Shown piece by piece: positions 50,745 through 59,207 of a stretch of 64,000 bases of DNA; positions within the stretch are counted from its first letter, which is position 1, and each line of letters begins with the position of its first letter. The notes below the pieces were generated by a model. That model made no database searches, was not told where the DNA came from, and was given only the letters and a program-made list of their open reading frames with translations. The DNA is from Bacillota bacterium (GTDB lineage Bacteria > Bacillota > Clostridia > Christensenellales > SZUA-584): assembly GCA_023410475.1 (NCBI GenBank), contig JAEYPS010000039.1:1-64000 (forward strand), written 5' to 3'. The position numbers and the translations under genes are program-made.

Positions 50745-50882
50745 AAAAAACCCCGCTAAGCCGTTAAGCGACTCCGCGGAGTTTTATAGTCTCGCGTGTA
50801 GGGAACTCCCCCTGCGCAGCTCGATATATCTTATGCGCACTCACTTTGGGGTATTATTACATATGTATAAAGTATATGTCAA
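50745..50882 (-). promoter_or_regulatory. Leader with intrinsic terminator upstream of the small ORF and GNAT gene
   Basis: On the minus strand TTGACA (50877-50882), 17 nt and TAATAA (50854-50859) form a promoter with start near 50847. About 65 nt later ACTCCGC pairs with GCGGGGT (50750-50782), followed by six T, an intrinsic terminator. A GGGAGTTCCC stem (about 50804-50813) lies upstream. This is the layout of an attenuator or riboswitch, but I cannot match it to a known class. Confidence 0.5.
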
Positions 50883-50891
50883 GTGTGGTGC

Positions 50892-50939
50892 TTGCTTCTT
50901 TTTTGTTTCGTGGTATATTATAAGTGACTTATCAGTCAC
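50892..50939 (+). promoter_or_regulatory. Promoter and operator of the TetR gene
   Basis: TTGCTT, 16 nt, TATATT and then the palindrome GTGACT-TATC-AGTCAC (50924-50939) directly at the expected start point. A related dyad lies before the target gene at 51630. Confidence 0.7.
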
Positions 50940-50956
50940 CGAAAGGAGCTTGATAA

Positions 50957-51595
50957 ATGCCAAGCGAAACATTTAATAATCTCTCCCACGAAAAGCGCAA
51001 ATGTATCATTCAAAAATGCTATGAGGAATTTTCACAAAACAGTTTCCGCGAAGCGTCTATTTCCAAAATAGTCAGCGAACTTGGAATTGCCAAGGGGAGC
51101 ATATATAAGTATTTTAAAGATAAGCAGGACCTTTATTTTTACCTGATTGACCGGGCAGCCGGAACCAAACTGAAGGCTGTTGAAAAAGCGGTGGAAGGCA
51201 AGCATGACATACTATGGGAGATCATGCAGGCGGGCGCACTGTTTGACATCGAGAATCCGTTGCTTACCAGCTTTTTGAATCGAGTGTTCAGCGACAGCTA
51301 TGTGTTTGAGCCGGATATACGCGCACAAATGATCAAGCGCTCTTGTGAGTTCCTGATGCAATATGTCAAGAAAGCGAAAGAGAGAGGCACTATCCGCAAG
51401 GACATTGACGATAGGCTGATCGCGCTTTTTATAAACGGAATACTGATCGGCGTGGGAGGAATGCTCGCAGCATTGAACGGTATAGATATCGATTTATATC
51501 TGAGCGCCGTACACGAATCCATTGAAAAAAAGGACGAACTCTTTTCCAGCCTCGCAGATATATACAAGCTGCTGATGAGCGGTATTGCCAGTTAG
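50957..51595 (+). CDS. TetR/AcrR family transcriptional regulator
   Basis: The 212-aa protein has the N-terminal HTH (RKCIIQKCYEEFSQNSFREASISKIVSELGIAKGSIYKYFKDKQDLYFYL, quoted in parts: ASISKIVSELGIAKGSIYKY) and a helical ligand domain. AAAGGAGC precedes the start. GTGAC-type dyads in its own promoter and in that of the next gene suggest that it controls both, with the membrane protein as the likely target. Confidence 0.92.
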   Translation: MPSETFNNLSHEKRKCIIQKCYEEFSQNSFREASISKIVSELGIAKGSIYKYFKDKQDLYFYLIDRAAGTKLKAVEKAVEGKHDILWEIMQAGALFDIENPLLTSFLNRVFSDSYVFEPDIRAQMIKRSCEFLMQYVKKAKERGTIRKDIDDRLIALFINGILIGVGGMLAALNGIDIDLYLSAVHESIEKKDELFSSLADIYKLLMSGIAS

Positions 51596-51599
51596 CATA

Positions 51600-51649
51600 T
51601 TGACAATGGTGCAAAAATGCTATACAATAAAGTGACTGGGTGGTCACTT
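51600..51649 (+). promoter_or_regulatory. TetR-controlled promoter of the membrane protein gene
   Basis: TTGACA (51600-51605), 17 nt and TACAAT (51623-51628) are followed at once by AAGTGAC-N6-GTCACTT (51630-51649). The dyad matches the GTGAC half sites at 50924-50939 and would cover the transcription start. Confidence 0.75.
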
Positions 51650-51693
51650 ATTATAACAGTCTATAATACACAAGCTTTTGGGAGGTCAAAATT

Positions 51694-52092
51694 ATGTTGT
51701 TTTTCAAGATCGTATGTTTTGTCTGGGCAGCAATCGGCATAATCTCGCGTATCGCAATGTCGGTAATGAAAGAAAAGTGGGCAGTATGGGAAGAAAACAG
51801 CGCTTATAAAGCAGAGCGCCCCGCATGGGTCGTGGTCGTTTCAGTATTCGGGTTTTGCATGATTGCCGCTGCTTGGCTGGTGTACATCCTTGCGGGCGTA
51901 CCGTACGGATGGGTACTCGCGGCATTGATCACCTTGACCGCGGCAAAGATTTCATCGCTGCTGTTCAACTACAGCAAATTCAGAGCATTTCTTAAGGAAA
52001 CTCTGGCTAACAAACAAAAAATGATGCGCATAAACGTTTCGGTCATCATTCTTTCTGCCGGTCTGATAGCTCTGGGTATCTTCCTGTATTAG
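51694..52092 (+). CDS. Membrane protein under TetR control
   Basis: The 132-aa protein has three or four membrane segments (residues 3-22, 45-65, 68-88 and 110-130) separated by short basic loops, with no transporter motif visible. GGGAGG lies before the start. Its promoter carries the same dyad as the adjacent TetR gene, so it is the probable regulated effector, perhaps in envelope or drug response. The function is unknown. Confidence 0.65.
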   Translation: MLFFKIVCFVWAAIGIISRIAMSVMKEKWAVWEENSAYKAERPAWVVVVSVFGFCMIAAAWLVYILAGVPYGWVLAALITLTAAKISSLLFNYSKFRAFLKETLANKQKMMRINVSVIILSAGLIALGIFLY

Positions 52093-52166
52093 AATAATTA
52101 TTTTCTCATGTTATTGTGAAATATAATATACAGGCTAAGCGCTTTTACATCTATTAGCCATACTTG

Positions 52167-53585
52167 TCAGGGGCTTAATGTCTCCGTCTCGCCTTCACAG
52201 CCTGATTCGGGCAGCGTCTCGTTCACGTCTTTTATCACCGACACCCACTTCACGCGCAGTATCATTAACGTCGTGATTATGGCGCACGTATAGTTTGAGA
52301 ACAGGTTGCCCCAAAATACCGAATCTACGCCGAGCAGGCGCTCCGTAGCGAGTATGAACACATACCTTAAAAGCCAGATTCTGAGCACGCTCGCCGCAAG
52401 CGTTATTCGCGTTCTCCCAAGCCCTGTAAATGCGCCGAGCTGCACAGCCACCACGCCGAAACCCACGACGGAGTAGGTATATATGTGAAGCGCACGGTTA
52501 GCGACAAAGAGCACCTCCCTGTCCCGCGTAAACAGCACCGTTAGATGCTCGGACAGAGGCACGACAAGCGCTATCATAACTACCGCCGAAACCGCGCTTA
52601 TGAGGCAGCCCGTCCAGCACGCCGCTCTCGCGCGCGCTCCCTTTCCTGCCCCAACGTTCATGCTTACCATGGTGGTGACCGCCGCCGCGAACGACGAGGG
52701 CAATATGAAGCATATAGTTGATATGTTTCCCGCTATGCCCTGGCCGTTCAGCACCTGCGCGCCGTAGCTTTGCACCTCGTTGTTGATAAGGAAAAACCCG
52801 GCGTATATCATAACGTTGGCGGCCATTGCCGGAAGGCCTATGACGACGAGATTGCGTATCACCCGCCTGTCGAACCTGAAGCCGAAGAGCCTCAGCCTGT
52901 CGGCGCTCTTCTTTACAAACAGCTCGAAATACATCCAGAAAGTGATAATGAAGTTCGCCGCGAGCGTAGACATCGCCGCGCCCGTTATACCCCACCTGAA
53001 CTCCGCTATGAAAAGCGCGTTGAACGCGACCTTGAGCACGAGCAGTATCAGCATGCGAACGAACGTCGCTTCCGGCTTTCCGCTTGCGTTCTTTATAGCG
53101 TTGTATATAGACTCAAGGAACGAGAACGGTATCACGAGCGTACTGAGCGTAAGATACAGGAACACGTCCCCGGATATCTCGGGCGTAACGCCCGCCGATA
53201 TGGGATATGCGAATATATACAGCGCGGGTGCGAGCACCACTCCCAAAAGCGACGCGAATATTACGAGCTGCGCCGATATCCGCCGCCCCTCCTCAAAGTC
53301 GCCCTTGCCGTTTGCCTGGCCGATTATCGCCATGCCCGCGGCGCCCAGGCCCTGCGCTATGCCTACTATGATACCCACTATGGGCATGCAGTACGTGACT
53401 GCGCTTGCGCATACCGTTCCCGCTATGTTGTTTATAAAGAGGCCGTCTATGAGGGGTATCGCAGACTGCACAATGCCCATCATAAGCGACGGTACCGAAA
53501 GCATAAATATGGTTTTTGGTATAGAGCCGTTTATTATTAATCCGCGCCGCTGCTCGGTGTTCTGTTTAAGAAAGCCAAGATTCAT
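52167..53585 (-). CDS. MATE family efflux transporter
   Basis: The 472-aa protein has twelve hydrophobic segments in two related halves. The N-terminal half has PSLMMGIVQSAIPLIDGLFI and GIAQGLGAAGMAIIGQANG. The C-terminal half has VIGLPAMAANVMIYAGFF, ATTMVSMNVGAGKGARARA and AFTGLGRTRITLAASVLRIW. These are MATE (DinF/NorM-like) features; such proteins export cationic drugs or metabolites with Na+ or H+. The gene stands alone. Confidence 0.93.
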   Translation of the reverse strand: MNLGFLKQNTEQRRGLIINGSIPKTIFMLSVPSLMMGIVQSAIPLIDGLFINNIAGTVCASAVTYCMPIVGIIVGIAQGLGAAGMAIIGQANGKGDFEEGRRISAQLVIFASLLGVVLAPALYIFAYPISAGVTPEISGDVFLYLTLSTLVIPFSFLESIYNAIKNASGKPEATFVRMLILLVLKVAFNALFIAEFRWGITGAAMSTLAANFIITFWMYFELFVKKSADRLRLFGFRFDRRVIRNLVVIGLPAMAANVMIYAGFFLINNEVQSYGAQVLNGQGIAGNISTICFILPSSFAAAVTTMVSMNVGAGKGARARAACWTGCLISAVSAVVMIALVVPLSEHLTVLFTRDREVLFVANRALHIYTYSVVGFGVVAVQLGAFTGLGRTRITLAASVLRIWLLRYVFILATERLLGVDSVFWGNLFSNYTCAIITTLMILRVKWVSVIKDVNETLPESGCEGETETLSP

Positions 53586-53795
53586 TTGTTGCCGTTATCC
53601 TCTTTTATGCCGCAATTTGTCGATTCAATCGTTTATTATATGCCTCGTGATACTATATGGCAAGCGTCAGGCCTAAAATACGCGTTGCTTGTATCGAGCA
53701 AAAATCAAAGTTTAGTGCCCGGGCGGATATTGCGGAATGTTTAGCATAAAATTCTATTGATATACAAAGCAAATCATTACATTGGCAGGTGCGGC

Positions 53796-54416
53796 ATGAG
53801 CAAAAGGAAAAAATTGCTTATCATAATACCTTTAACGCTTTTCTTTATACTCGCTGTATGCGTTGCGGCAGGGCTTACGCACGGCTTTGAAAACTGGGCG
53901 TACAGAGAAACGGCGGAACGGATCTCGCCCTCGCGCACGCCCGCTATGCTGTTTATTACGCACCTTGGCAGCACATATGCCGTTACCGCGTTCTGCCTGC
54001 TTCTTATCGTCATGCCATCAAGAAAAACTATAGCCTTTCCGGTCTCGGCGGCTGTTATACTGTCGTTTTTGCTCAACATAACTCTGAAGGTCATATTCTC
54101 AAGAGAGAGGCCCGATGTTTTAAGGTTTGTGGACGAAACGAGCTACAGCTTCCCCAGCGGCCACGCGATGATAAACGCGTCCCTATACACAATGCTCGCG
54201 CTGATGGTATTGAAGTTTATAAAACATCCGCCCAAGAAGCTTGCTCTTGTCACTTTGTGCGCCGCTCTGGCCGTCGGCATAGGCTTCTCGCGTCTTTACC
54301 TCGGCGCGCATTACGCCGGAGACATACTCGGAGGCTGGATGCTGGGTTTCGCGGTTTCAATGTTCGTATATGCCATCTGGAGCCGAAGTCTGCGCAGAGC
54401 GTCAACGCCGGGATAA
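53796..54416 (+). CDS. PAP2-family phosphatase
   Basis: The 206-aa membrane phosphatase has the three PAP2 motifs: KVIFSRERPD (motif 1), SYSFPSGHAM (motif 2) and SRLYLGAHYAGDILGG (motif 3), with about five to six membrane helices. It may recycle undecaprenyl pyrophosphate or dephosphorylate phosphatidic or phosphatidylglycerol phosphate. ATG 53796 is chosen over 53757 because the N-terminus then starts SKRKKLLIIIPL, a typical start-and-helix. Confidence 0.92.
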   Translation: MSKRKKLLIIIPLTLFFILAVCVAAGLTHGFENWAYRETAERISPSRTPAMLFITHLGSTYAVTAFCLLLIVMPSRKTIAFPVSAAVILSFLLNITLKVIFSRERPDVLRFVDETSYSFPSGHAMINASLYTMLALMVLKFIKHPPKKLALVTLCAALAVGIGFSRLYLGAHYAGDILGGWMLGFAVSMFVYAIWSRSLRRASTPG

Positions 54417-54424
54417 GCGCTGAC

Positions 54425-55684
54425 TCATCTCCACTTCCCGCCGTTTGCCCGGTGCATCTCTTCCGTTAGATGGAACCAGCGCATCGTATCCCCGCTTTCG
54501 GGGTAAAACTCAAAGAATTCTCCCTTATAAAAGGTATAAAACCTCGTTATGTCCGTGCACATACCGAACGTGGGAACGGAATCGGTTGACAGCGTAAACT
54601 CAAACGGCTGTCCGTCCTTCGTACCCTCATATTTCAGGCCTTCGCGCGATATCGACAGCGTTCCTTCTCCCGCTATAACGGACGTCGCGCCTTTTTGAAG
54701 CCGCTTGTATTTGGGCAGAACGCCGAGCCTCACGCTCCCGCTGTGTTTAAAATCAGGCGCGCTTACCTCGCGCTTCGCCTTGTCGCGCTCAAGAGCGTAC
54801 CAGTGCGATATCGTCTCGGGGACAACGCATGTCTCACCGAGCGGTATTAGGTCGTAGTATTCGTTTACGCGGGCGCCGTTGCCGCACGATGCGCAGCGGA
54901 TTATATCCGCCTCTCCCTTCATCGTGTAAACGCCGCCGCACTTCGGGCAAAGGTAAAGAAGATCGTGAAGGTTCTTCGCCATCTGGCCTTTGCCGTTGAA
55001 GCTTACCCTCGCTTCTCTGTTCCAGAGGTAATCGTCGTGCGCAAGAGCCCGGTTCAGCGTCTGCTGTATCTCGTCCGCGCTCATGCTTTTAAGCTGCTCC
55101 GGCGTAAACAGCCTGTCCACCGTTATATGCACCTTTCCCGGACGCGTGTCGAGGCAGTGCTTCGTGTTCGTCATATAGCCGCCCGCTATCTTCGTATAGT
55201 ACACCGTAACGCCGAGGTGCTTTAACAGCCTGCCTCCGCCTATCGCGCACGGCTGCCCGCCTCCCGATATAGAGCTCATGCCCTCAGGGAAAAGGCATAT
55301 GCGACCTCCCGCCTTTATTACGCGTATTATCTCTCGCGCCGTGTGATAGTCAGGGGTAAAATTCCTCTTAGGTATTACCTGCATAAGCGAGAATATAGGG
55401 TAGAGGTGCGAGCGGAAGAATTCGTTGTAGCCCACGACGTAGTTGAGCCTGTGCGGAAGCACGGCGGGAGCGGTGTAGAGGTAATCCACTCTTGACGCGT
55501 GGTTGCTTACAAGTATATACGGGTTATTGTCATTCGAGGGACGGGCGTTGTATGTGAATGTGATGCCGAGCTTTTTATTGAAAACAAGCCTCCATATGTT
55601 TATCAGTATAAGGTAGATGAGTGCGGGCGGCTTTTTCATGCGCTTTCGTTCGAGCTGTTCCTGAAGAGTCTGCTTTTGTTTCAT
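54425..55684 (-). CDS. 1-acyl-sn-glycerol-3-phosphate acyltransferase-like protein with zinc ribbon
   Basis: The 419-aa protein has a PlsC domain: the acceptor motif NHASRVDYL, FFRSHLYPIF, and the substrate motif LFPEGMSSISGGG. It then has a C-terminal region with a zinc ribbon (CPKCGGV...CASCGNGA) and a beta domain of about 150 aa (GTLSISREGLKYEGTKDGQPFEFTL). It probably acylates lysophosphatidic acid or a related lipid; the extension is unusual. ATG 55684 has an AAAGGAG site; an upstream start at 55768 adds 28 residues. Confidence 0.85.
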   Translation of the reverse strand: MKQKQTLQEQLERKRMKKPPALIYLILINIWRLVFNKKLGITFTYNARPSNDNNPYILVSNHASRVDYLYTAPAVLPHRLNYVVGYNEFFRSHLYPIFSLMQVIPKRNFTPDYHTAREIIRVIKAGGRICLFPEGMSSISGGGQPCAIGGGRLLKHLGVTVYYTKIAGGYMTNTKHCLDTRPGKVHITVDRLFTPEQLKSMSADEIQQTLNRALAHDDYLWNREARVSFNGKGQMAKNLHDLLYLCPKCGGVYTMKGEADIIRCASCGNGARVNEYYDLIPLGETCVVPETISHWYALERDKAKREVSAPDFKHSGSVRLGVLPKYKRLQKGATSVIAGEGTLSISREGLKYEGTKDGQPFEFTLSTDSVPTFGMCTDITRFYTFYKGEFFEFYPESGDTMRWFHLTEEMHRANGGKWR

Positions 55685-55814
55685 AGCGGCTCCTTTATCT
55701 TCCCCAAAAGCCTCGCGTACTTTCCGGGCGCCAAGTATGTTTTCCGCCATTATAACATATTTCGACAAAAAAATATCCCCCGTGCACGCCCGTACGCGGG
55801 GGGGAGATTGCCGC

Positions 55815-56765
55815 TTATTGCTTAGCCGGCAGGTTTTTGAGCGTTATTACATACGCCTGTGCGAAACCGTCCTCGTTGATAAACCTTACGCCCATATAAT
55901 CGAGGCTCATATCGATAAACGAGCGCTCTATATATGGCTTGTCTTCAGCGTCCGTGCAGTGCTTCTCAAGTATAGCGTAAGCGGTATTGCCGGTTAAGGT
56001 TATTTCTTCAGGAACATTGTCTTTTTGAATTTCCAGCGTGGAGACGACATTATCTTCGCTGTCCAGTTCCTTCAGCACATACTTCTCTATATAGTCTATC
56101 CCCGTTAATGTCAGCTTTACAGTGGTCGTCCTGCTCTTCTTATCCTCGTTTACGATCTTCGCCGCAGTGCCTGAAAGCGTAGTTGTAACAGAACTGCCCG
56201 GCCACATATCTGAGCAATGTCCGTTACCCTGCGTCACGTAGACCTCTCCTTCCGGCGTCTGGTACACAGGGTTGCTGTAACAATTAAATATTTCATCCCC
56301 GCCATACACCTTAGAGCATACGTACAGTGTTCCCTCCAGCGTTATCTCAACACTTGAATCCGTGTCGTTGTAAAAAGTATGACGATCCATAATAAGGTCG
56401 TCCGCGCAATTGGTATTATAGCCATTACGCTCATCACTCTCAGGGACGAAAACGCTAAACAGCCGCAGACCGTCAATCCCTTCAAAATAATAGCTCTTAG
56501 ATATCCCATCGTCTTTGGGAACAGCGTAAATCTTTTGCGCACCCTGATTGTAAAGCGATGACTGGTCTCCGCTCATAACGGCGTTCCAATCTATGTTCTC
56601 AAGGTAATCATCATTGCTGGGCAGCGGTTCAAACGTTATGAACATGCCGCACAGCGCGTCAGTATTAACGTCGGTGCTGCTTTGGCCTTCCACCGCTAAT
56701 TGGCACCCGCACACAGCGAGCAGCATCACAGCAGATAATAATATTAACGCTATCTTTTTAATCAT
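55815..56765 (-). CDS. Lipoprotein of unknown function
   Basis: The 316-aa protein has a lipoprotein signal (KKIALILLSAVMLLAVCGC) and an exported beta-rich domain with an acidic start (FEPLPSNDDYLENIDWN). No known family is evident. It starts 8 nt before the end of the HTH gene, so it is cotranscribed with DUF2975 and HTH genes and may be their regulated output. An upstream start at 56822 lies deeper in the HTH gene. Confidence 0.65.
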   Translation of the reverse strand: MIKKIALILLSAVMLLAVCGCQLAVEGQSSTDVNTDALCGMFITFEPLPSNDDYLENIDWNAVMSGDQSSLYNQGAQKIYAVPKDDGISKSYYFEGIDGLRLFSVFVPESDERNGYNTNCADDLIMDRHTFYNDTDSSVEITLEGTLYVCSKVYGGDEIFNCYSNPVYQTPEGEVYVTQGNGHCSDMWPGSSVTTTLSGTAAKIVNEDKKSRTTTVKLTLTGIDYIEKYVLKELDSEDNVVSTLEIQKDNVPEEITLTGNTAYAILEKHCTDAEDKPYIERSFIDMSLDYMGVRFINEDGFAQAYVITLKNLPAKQ

Positions 56766-56985
56766 CGTCCTCTTCCTCCAGGTTACCGTCGAATTTAAGT
56801 ATATCGCCCACGTCGCAGCCAAGATAATAGCATATCCTGTTTACCGTAACGAAACGCACACCCTTCACCTTTCCGCTGCGCAGCATCGAAAGGTTGGCCT
56901 CCGTGATGTTCACAAGAGCGCAAAGCTCCTTTGCAGTCATCCCTTTTTTCTTAAGTACGTCGTCAAGGTATACGCGTATCGCCAT
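56758..56985 (-). CDS. XRE-family helix-turn-helix regulator (YozG-like)
   Basis: The 75-aa protein consists almost only of an HTH: IRVYLDDVLKKKGMTAKELCALVNITEANLSMLRSGKVKGVRFVTVNRICYYLGCDVGDILKF (in part MTAKELCALVNITEANLSML). Small XRE proteins of this kind are usually encoded right after a DUF2975 membrane protein, as here at 8 nt. A long upstream frame in the ORF is inside the DUF2975 gene and rejected. It probably binds the repeat at 58030-58087. Confidence 0.9.
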   Translation of the reverse strand: MAIRVYLDDVLKKKGMTAKELCALVNITEANLSMLRSGKVKGVRFVTVNRICYYLGCDVGDILKFDGNLEEEDDD

Positions 56986-56993
56986 AGCTTCTC

Positions 56994-58004
56994 CTATACG
57001 AACATCTCGTTTTCCCGCTTTATCTTTCGGCTCTCCGCGAAATACCGCGACAGCAGCAGCATGACGAGCGCCAGTATAACCGAGCCAAGCGGTATGTTGT
57101 TTACAAAGTCCATCGTCAGAAGACTGCCCGCCGCAAGCAGCTGTATTATGTTGAGAGCTATGGAGCTCAGCACTATTATGACCACCGCGTATCTGCACAG
57201 ACGCGCGAGCTTCTCCGACACCCCTATAACGTCAAGGCTGAAGCGGTCGGCGTTAAGCCTCTCGGCCAGCTTTTTCGCCGCAAGCAGTATCAATATATCC
57301 GTTACTACAGGTATCAGTCCTGTAACGAACCTGAATACGAGAAAAGTTATAGTAGGCGCAAGATCTGCCGCAGTATTAAATCCCTCCCCCATAAGACCTG
57401 AAAACATCGGATCGGAAGTGCTTGTGTTTCCCGCCTTTACGGCCTCTATATCCACTTTCAGATCGGCTACGCCTATATACGCGGCGTTGAAAACTATGAT
57501 TACCGCAGCCAGAACGAACAATATCCCAAGCATCCTCAAAAGACCCGGCGTTTCTTTGCCTTTGACATAGCGGAGCAGCTTTAACACGAGCCACCCTATG
57601 AGTATCGACCAGAATACGCCCCCGAGCACGGCTTTGCCGAAATCTTCCGAGCCTATGCTCAAGCTGCTCAGAAGGCCGGGATTGACCATCATATACATCA
57701 AGTAGAACAGATAACCGCTCATCACGGCGAGCAGAGCGTCCTCAGCCTTCGCCCGTTTCCTTGCGAGCTTTATAATAAGAAAAGCGGCGGGTATCAAGCA
57801 CAGAATGGTATACATCGCGACAGCGAGCGCGTTGCCCGCGCCGCCGGAAAGCGACATAACTCGAAGCAGCGAGCCGATCTCGTCGAACGGCGTCTGGCCT
57901 AAATACATTACCCCGCTTACATCCGGCAGAGAAAACGCAAGAGCGGCGGCTGCGCACAACACGGCCTCAGCCAGCAGCAGTATATATAACAGTTTATTTT
58001 TCAT
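56994..58004 (-). CDS. DUF2975 family membrane protein
   Basis: The 336-aa protein has about eight to ten hydrophobic segments, and a C-terminal DUF2975-like region with LAERLNADRFSLDVIGVSEKLARLCRYAVVIIVLSSIALNI (in part LARLCRYAVVIIVLSS). DUF2975 proteins usually pair with a small XRE regulator and may sense the membrane. ATG 58004 is preferred over 58061. The upstream DNA carries a duplicated GTCTGGC element. Confidence 0.75.
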   Translation of the reverse strand: MKNKLLYILLLAEAVLCAAAALAFSLPDVSGVMYLGQTPFDEIGSLLRVMSLSGGAGNALAVAMYTILCLIPAAFLIIKLARKRAKAEDALLAVMSGYLFYLMYMMVNPGLLSSLSIGSEDFGKAVLGGVFWSILIGWLVLKLLRYVKGKETPGLLRMLGILFVLAAVIIVFNAAYIGVADLKVDIEAVKAGNTSTSDPMFSGLMGEGFNTAADLAPTITFLVFRFVTGLIPVVTDILILLAAKKLAERLNADRFSLDVIGVSEKLARLCRYAVVIIVLSSIALNIIQLLAAGSLLTMDFVNNIPLGSVILALVMLLLSRYFAESRKIKRENEMFV

Positions 58005-58029
58005 GCGGCGACCTCTTATGAATATTATT

Positions 58030-58087
58030 GTCTGGCGATAATTATAAAAGAATAATAACACAGTAATTATCGTCTGGCAATAATTAT
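58030..58087 (-). promoter_or_regulatory. Duplicated GTCTGGC-ATAATTAT element upstream of DUF2975 gene
   Basis: GTCTGGCGATAATTAT (58030-58045) and GTCTGGCAATAATTAT (58072-58087) are near-identical direct repeats 42 nt apart in the promoter region. ATAATTAT is itself palindromic. These are probable binding sites of the adjacent XRE regulator. The exact promoter boxes are uncertain. Confidence 0.6.
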
Positions 58088-58106
58088 TTTTAAATTTCTA
58101 TATAAA

Positions 58107-58135
58107 AAACAGATGCAATATGCACCTGTTTTTAA
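58107..58135. terminator. Hairpin terminator after the EamA gene
   Basis: ACAGATGCA-ATA-TGCACCTGT with one mismatch, flanked by A and T runs on both sides, just past the EamA stop on the minus strand (followed there by TTTTTTATA). Confidence 0.8.
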
Positions 58136-58157
58136 ATGATTAAATCTTCAACAATAA

Positions 58158-59102
58158 TCATTCGCTCACGGCGGCGTATTGCTTCAAAACGCTTGGCACC
58201 GTACGCTTCATTCTCGATATCATCAATATACCCGCTATCACGAGCGCGCCTCCCAGCGCCTGAACGAGCCCCGCCTGCTCTCCGAGAACCAGTACCGAGA
58301 GCCAGAACGCCGTAAACGGTATGAGCCCCGAGAACGCCGCGGCCGCGCCCGCGTCGCAGCGGGCTATGCCCGCGTAAAACATCACGTACGCGATAGCAGT
58401 CGCCCCCACTCCGTACCATACCAGCGCCAGCCAGCCGTAAGCGTCAAGTACTGCGAGCCTTTCCGCGGGCGCTTCGAACACAGCGGGTATAAGGCAGAGC
58501 ACGAACGCTATAGCCGCCACGCACGCAGTCCTGTCGATCGGGTTTGTGTTCCCCTCGCCGCGCCTGACGCTGTCTTTGCGCGAGAATACGTTGAAGCACG
58601 ATTCGCACGCCGCCGCGCACAGCACGAGCGCGTTGCCCAAAATGTGCTCCCAGGAGAACGAGGCCTGTGATGTGAAATCCGCCTGCAGCGCCGCTATACC
58701 AGCGCACGCGCATACAAGCCCCGCCAGTTTCAGCGCGCTGAGCCGTTCTTTGAGCACCAGCCGCGCAAGCGCTACCGTTATCGCCGGAGACGCACCTGTC
58801 AGCAGCCCGGCCTCAAGCGCGCTCGTGCGCTCGAGCCCGAGCAGCATGAACATCCTGTACAGGAATATTCCTGCCGCAGCCTGAAACGCCATGTAAGCCC
58901 AGTCCTTCACACCGTAGTTTTTAAGCGTTTTTATTATGCTCGCAAGGCGAAACGGCAGCAGTGCGCAGAGCGCGAACAGCAGGCTCACCGCGCCTATAGT
59001 GAACACCCCCACTCTGCCGCTGAGCGGCCTCGCAGTCACTACGACCGTGCCCGCAAGCACAAACGCACCCGTAAGATATAAATAGCCTGAAATCTTTTTC
59101 AT
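58158..59102 (-). CDS. EamA family (DMT) transporter
   Basis: The 314-aa protein has ten membrane segments in two EamA repeats: AGTVVVTARPLSGRVGVFTIGAV near the start, LTGASPAITVALARLVLKERLSALKLAGL at the end of the first repeat, and GLIPFTAFWLSVLVLGEQAGLVQALGGALVIAGIL at the end of the second (quoted in parts). Such proteins export amino acids or metabolites. The divergent MocR-type regulator, with CCGGT sites between them, probably controls it. Confidence 0.9.
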   Translation of the reverse strand: MKKISGYLYLTGAFVLAGTVVVTARPLSGRVGVFTIGAVSLLFALCALLPFRLASIIKTLKNYGVKDWAYMAFQAAAGIFLYRMFMLLGLERTSALEAGLLTGASPAITVALARLVLKERLSALKLAGLVCACAGIAALQADFTSQASFSWEHILGNALVLCAAACESCFNVFSRKDSVRRGEGNTNPIDRTACVAAIAFVLCLIPAVFEAPAERLAVLDAYGWLALVWYGVGATAIAYVMFYAGIARCDAGAAAAFSGLIPFTAFWLSVLVLGEQAGLVQALGGALVIAGILMISRMKRTVPSVLKQYAAVSE

Positions 59103-59133
59103 ACATACACCTGTTGTTTATTGTAATATCTGC

Positions 59134-59196
59134 TATAATAGTTAAACTAACCGGTATGTTTAAGAGCCGGTCCAGATAATTTTTTACCAGTCCGGT
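59134..59196. promoter_or_regulatory. Candidate MocR operator region between EamA and regulator genes
   Basis: A TATAAT box (59134-59139) on the plus strand is followed by three CCGGT elements at 59151-59155, 59167-59171 and 59192-59196, the last two in the form CCGGTCC and CAGTCCGGT. MocR proteins bind repeated sites in the shared intergenic region of the gene they control. Confidence 0.5.
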
Positions 59197-59207
59197 TGGA
59201 GGCGATT

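Noticed and set aside
50745..50882. T-box riboswitch for the leader before the GNAT gene
   Set aside because: The conserved T-box sequence (AGGGTGGNACCGCG-like) is not present and the leader of about 100 nt is too short.
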